A stretch of DNA of 64,000 nt from Pseudomonas oryzihabitans (GTDB lineage Bacteria > Pseudomonadota > Gammaproteobacteria > Pseudomonadales > Pseudomonadaceae). The position numbers and the translations under genes were made by a program. The stretch is taken from positions 1,950,001 to 2,014,000 of the forward strand of contig NZ_CP017024.1 of the NCBI RefSeq assembly GCF_014522265.1, read 5' to 3'. The stretch's first letter is position 1, and every line of letters starts with the position of its first letter. This document shows, one piece after another, positions 61,238 to 64,000 of this stretch. The notes beneath the pieces were generated by a model. The model had not been told where the DNA came from. It saw only the letters and a program-made list of their open reading frames with translations, and ran no database searches.

Positions 61238-61908
61238 GGAGCCGGCCGCTCGGGCTGGTCGATGCCGTAGCCGATGCCGCGCACGGTGCGGATCAGGCTG
61301 GTGCCGAGCTTGCGCCTGAGGTGATGGATATGGACCTCGATGGCATTGCTCTCGACGTCGCCGTCCCAGCCATAGAGCGCCTGTTCCAGGCGATTGCGCG
61401 AGAGCACCTTGCCCATGTTTTCCAGCAGCAGGCGCAGCAGGGCGTATTCGCGCGGTGCCAGTTCGACCGGCTGACCGGCCAGGGTCACCCGGTGGGTGGC
61501 CGGATCGACCCGCAGGTCGTTGTGTTCCAGTTGCGGCAGCGCCCGGCCGGCACTGCGCCGGGTAAGGGCGCGCACCCGGGCGAGCAGTTCGTCCAGATCG
61601 AAGGGCTTGGTCAGGTAGTCGTCGGCGCCGGTGTCCAGGCCGGTGACCCGGTCGGTGACCTTGTCGCGGGCGGTGAGGATCAGCACCGGGGTGGCGTCGC
61701 CGCGCTTGCGCAGGGCGGCCAGGACCTCGAGTCCCGAACGGCGGGGCAGGCCGATGTCGAGCACCACCAGATCGAAGGGATCGGTTTCCAGCGCCGCCTG
61801 GGCGGCCTGGCCATCGGTCACCCAATCGACGGTATCGCCTTCCAGCGCCAGACCGGCGCGGATGCCGTCGCCCAGCAGCATGTCGTCTTCGGCCAGCAGT
61901 ATTCTCAT
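61234..61908 (-). CDS. OmpR/PhoB-family response regulator (QseB/PmrA type)
   Basis: 224 residues: a receiver domain with Asp51 in DLVVLDIGLPRRSG and a winged-helix DNA-binding domain (about 125-220; VELAPREYALLRLLLENMGK, VHIHHLRRKLG). It is the partner of the kinase downstream, which overlaps it by four bases. The ATG at 61908 is the family start; the longer frame has no support. Targets are unknown; the neighbouring sugar dehydrogenase (62033-63361) is upstream on the same strand and could be in the same or a separate unit. Confidence 0.94.
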   Translation of the reverse strand: MRILLAEDDMLLGDGIRAGLALEGDTVDWVTDGQAAQAALETDPFDLVVLDIGLPRRSGLEVLAALRKRGDATPVLILTARDKVTDRVTGLDTGADDYLTKPFDLDELLARVRALTRRSAGRALPQLEHNDLRVDPATHRVTLAGQPVELAPREYALLRLLLENMGKVLSRNRLEQALYGWDGDVESNAIEVHIHHLRRKLGTSLIRTVRGIGYGIDQPERPAP

Positions 61909-62032
61909 CGGATTTTCCCAGGCGGTTGAGCGGTTGTACCGCTCCGGGCCGGCCTCGGCAAGAGCGGTGACCACCTCCGGGATGGTCAGCCTCCAGCCTA
62001 GGCCAAGGCGCTTAAGGGCGGATTAACAACGC

Positions 62033-63361
62033 TCAGGGGCGCTGGGCGCTGACCCGCCAGAGGGTGTTGCCGACGTCGTCGGCCACCAGCAGGCCGCCAC
62101 GACCATCGTTGACCACCCCGACCGGCCGCCCCTGAGCTTCCTCCTTGCCATTGAGGAAACCGGTCAGCAGGTCCCGCGGCGGGCCGCTGGGCTTGCCGTC
62201 CTGGAAGGGCACGAAGATGACCTTGTAGCCGCTCTTGGGATCACGATTCCAGGAACCGTGCTGGCCGACGAACAGCCCCTGGCGGAAAGCCGTCGGCAAC
62301 TGGCTGTCGGCGCTGGCGAAGGCGAGGCCCAGGGAGGCCGTATGGGTGCCCAGGGCATAGTCGGGGGTCAGCGCCTTGGCCACCAGATCCGGACGGGGCG
62401 GCTGCACCCGGCTGTCCACGGTCTTGCCCCAGTAGCTGTAGGGCCAGCCATAGAAGCCGCCATCCTGCACCGAGGTGGCGTAGTCAGGCACCAGGTCGCT
62501 GCCGATCTCGTCGCGCTCGTTGACCACCGTCCACAGCTTGCCGGTGGTGGGCTCCCAGTCCAGGCCATTGGGATTGCGCAGGCCGGTGGCGAACAGGCGC
62601 TTCTGGCCACTGGCGCGGTCCAGCTCCCAGATGGCGGCGCGGCCTTGCTCGATGTCCAGACCGTTTTCGCCGACGTTGCTGTTGGAGCCCACGGTGAGAT
62701 AGAGCTTCCTGCCGTCGCGACTGGCGATGACGTTCTTGGTCCAGTGGTGATTGATGCCGGCCGGCAGGTCGGTGACCGTCACCGGCGGACCTTCCAGGTG
62801 AGTCGCCCCGGGGCGGTAGGTGAAGCGCACCAGGGCATCGGCGTTGGCGACATAGAAGTCCTCGCCCACCAGCGCCATGCCGAAGGGCGAATGCAGGTGC
62901 TCGGCGAAGACCATGCGGGTCTCGGCGACGCCATCGCCGTCGCCATCGCGCAGCAGGGTGATGCGGTCAGCGCTGGGTACCCCGGCGCCGGCCTTCTTCA
63001 TGAGCAGGCCGGCGATCCAGTTCTTGATGCCGGGAAAATCATCGCGCCCGGGCGCATTGCTTTCCGCCACCAGCACATCGCCATTGGGCAGCACATAGAG
63101 CCAGCGCGGATGGTCCAGCCCACGGGCGAAGGCCTGGACCTGGGTGCCGGGCGCGGCAATGGGCTTGCCGCCCTCGGGCCAACCGATCGCCGGCGCCACG
63201 TTGATGGTCGGCAGCAGGGTCTTGTGGGGCTCCGGCAAGGTGGGGGTCGGGCCATACCCGGCTTCGCGCTGCAGCCGCGCGGTCTCGCCGCAGCCGACCA
63301 GGATCACGACGGCCAAGGTCAGGGCCAGGGTACGCAAGGGATGGGGCGCGCTCAGGGACAT
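62033..63361 (-). CDS. Lipoprotein sugar dehydrogenase (sorbosone dehydrogenase family)
   Basis: 442-residue periplasmic lipoprotein: a signal with lipobox ILVGCGE (Cys about 24) and a six-bladed beta-propeller of the PQQ-dependent soluble glucose/sorbosone dehydrogenase family. Marks are [75 protein letters not shown] and [15 protein letters not shown]. It oxidises an unknown aldose or polyol; PQQ use is inferred from the family. I use the ATG at 63361, since the longer frame adds a non-signal extension. Confidence 0.88.
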   Translation of the reverse strand: MSLSAPHPLRTLALTLAVVILVGCGETARLQREAGYGPTPTLPEPHKTLLPTINVAPAIGWPEGGKPIAAPGTQVQAFARGLDHPRWLYVLPNGDVLVAESNAPGRDDFPGIKNWIAGLLMKKAGAGVPSADRITLLRDGDGDGVAETRMVFAEHLHSPFGMALVGEDFYVANADALVRFTYRPGATHLEGPPVTVTDLPAGINHHWTKNVIASRDGRKLYLTVGSNSNVGENGLDIEQGRAAIWELDRASGQKRLFATGLRNPNGLDWEPTTGKLWTVVNERDEIGSDLVPDYATSVQDGGFYGWPYSYWGKTVDSRVQPPRPDLVAKALTPDYALGTHTASLGLAFASADSQLPTAFRQGLFVGQHGSWNRDPKSGYKVIFVPFQDGKPSGPPRDLLTGFLNGKEEAQGRPVGVVNDGRGGLLVADDVGNTLWRVSAQRP

Positions 63362-63436
63362 GGCGGGGCTCTCGCGAAGGGCTCGCAGGATAGAGCGCGG
63401 CGTCCGGGGAACGTTCCGGGCCCGGTTCTGGAGCAC

Positions 63437-63803
63437 AACAGGCAGGCTCGTTCCGAGCGGTTTTGGAAATGACTCCTTTTGGTCTATCGGTCTTTTTGCG
63501 TGCTGCGGCTCCTCACCCGTCCTTTTACGGATACAGAAAGTCGTGCCGATTCAAGGCGTTAGCCTGACTGCGCTGGCGCCTATGGAAAAGTGGCGGCTAT
63601 CTGACGCGAATTAATGCGTAACCGGCTGTTTTTGCAGGAAAAAATCTCTAAAGCTGGCGGCTGGGACGCCGATAGCTGCCCCAACAATGACGACGAAGTC
63701 GCACCCAGTGGCGCCGCAACCGGACGCGGTCGCCTGAGCTCGCCTACGCCAGAACCCGCTAGCTTGCGGGGGCGGGGAGTCTTTCTCTTTCACAGGTGCA
63801 GTC
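63437..63803. other. Intergenic region before the cellulase gene
   Basis: 367 bp between divergent genes. GAAAAGTGGCGGCTATCTGACGCGAA (63586-63611 region) resembles the leader of the 52673 gene (GGTCGCTATCTGTTACGAA), which may be a shared regulator site or chance. A short minus-strand frame over 63611-63970 has no family likeness. No terminator is evident. Confidence 0.4.
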
Positions 63804-64000
63804 ATGCAATCCCTTACCCGGCGCTTGCGCCAGTTTTCCCTGCGGCTGGCCGGTACCCTGGCCCTGAGCAGCGCCTTGCTAGGTTCGGTCCAGGCGGTCG
63901 AACTGGTCGGCCTCAACTTTTCCGGTGCCGGCTTCGCCAGCCAGGTGCTGCCCGGTCTCAACAACCGCAACTACATCTTCCCCAGCGAACAGCACTTCAA
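63804..64000 (+). CDS. Glycoside hydrolase family 5 cellulase, N-terminus (cut by window edge)
   Basis: 65 residues are present. A signal peptide (about 1-31, ending SVQA) leads into VELVGLNFSGAGFASQVLPG and NYIFPSEQHF, which is the characteristic start of bacterial GH5 endoglucanases. The enzyme is expected to be exported and to cut beta-1,4-glucan. The catalytic glutamates lie beyond the right edge, so function is not confirmed. The ATG at 63804 has weak Shine-Dalgarno support (AGGTG). Confidence 0.75.
   Translation, partial: MQSLTRRLRQFSLRLAGTLALSSALLGSVQAVELVGLNFSGAGFASQVLPGLNNRNYIFPSEQHF

Overview
This 64 kb window is high-GC Pseudomonas-type chromosome. NtrB/NtrC lie next to glnA, thiI and typA; metK sits beside an ArsR-methyltransferase gene; tkt, epd, pgk and fba lie in the same order as in P. 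aeruginosa; and there are an EstA autotransporter and a trifunctional PutA. A species close to P. oryzihabitans is plausible from the overall gene set, but I cannot prove it from sequence alone. I found no rRNA, tRNA, CRISPR array, phage or insertion sequence with a transposase.

Layout. 1-9.8 kb: start of a chemoreceptor gene, a luciferase-type oxidoreductase, putA with GTTGCA operator repeats, an FdhF/YdeP-type molybdoenzyme and trmL. 9.8-20.9 kb: the nitrogen block. It holds a small membrane protein gene, a probable sigma-54-dependent small RNA of the NrsZ type, a 0.9 kb structured inverted repeat, ntrC, ntrB, two DUF4124 genes, glnA (sigma-54 promoter plus two NtrC sites), thiI and typA. 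21-28.5 kb: an LprI-like gene, a 0.7 kb tandem array of about 128 bp units built from two hairpins, estA, and an operon pairing a polyamine-type periplasmic binding protein with a membrane GGDEF-EAL protein. A PAP2 gene follows. 28.6-36.8 kb: metK with its ArsR-type methyltransferase neighbour, pqiA1-pqiA2-pqiB-pqiC and tkt. 36.8-45 kb: an orphan vgrG, ogt plus an Ada/AlkA fusion (alkylation repair), dispersed repeats, and a class Ib ribonucleotide reductase operon nrdHIEF with two probable NrdR boxes. 45.3-49.3 kb: epd, pgk, two small lipoprotein genes and fba. 49.3-64 kb: nucleoside hydrolase, SOS-type yebG with a LexA box, a MurJ-like flippase, a SAF-domain oxidoreductase, a HAD phosphatase, a cold-shock protein, an MdtD-like exporter, an acyltransferase, an HD-GYP protein, a GST, a two-component system, a lipoprotein sugar dehydrogenase and the start of a GH5 cellulase.

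Nine conserved genes (putA, one DUF4124 gene, typA, pqiB, pqiC, nrdF, the HAD gene, mdtD, the sensor kinase) carry ten single-base losses, all explainable as one base missing from a run of C or G. Several of these genes are normally important for growth, so sequencing or assembly error is far more likely than ten real null mutations. I annotate them as single genes with a frameshift.

The most interesting signals are the sigma-54 small RNA next to ntrC, the hairpin tandem array and its dispersed single copies (with a compensatory stem change), the three-way-junction element inside the inverted repeat, the NspS/MbaA-like polyamine-c-di-GMP pair, and the class Ib RNR operon.
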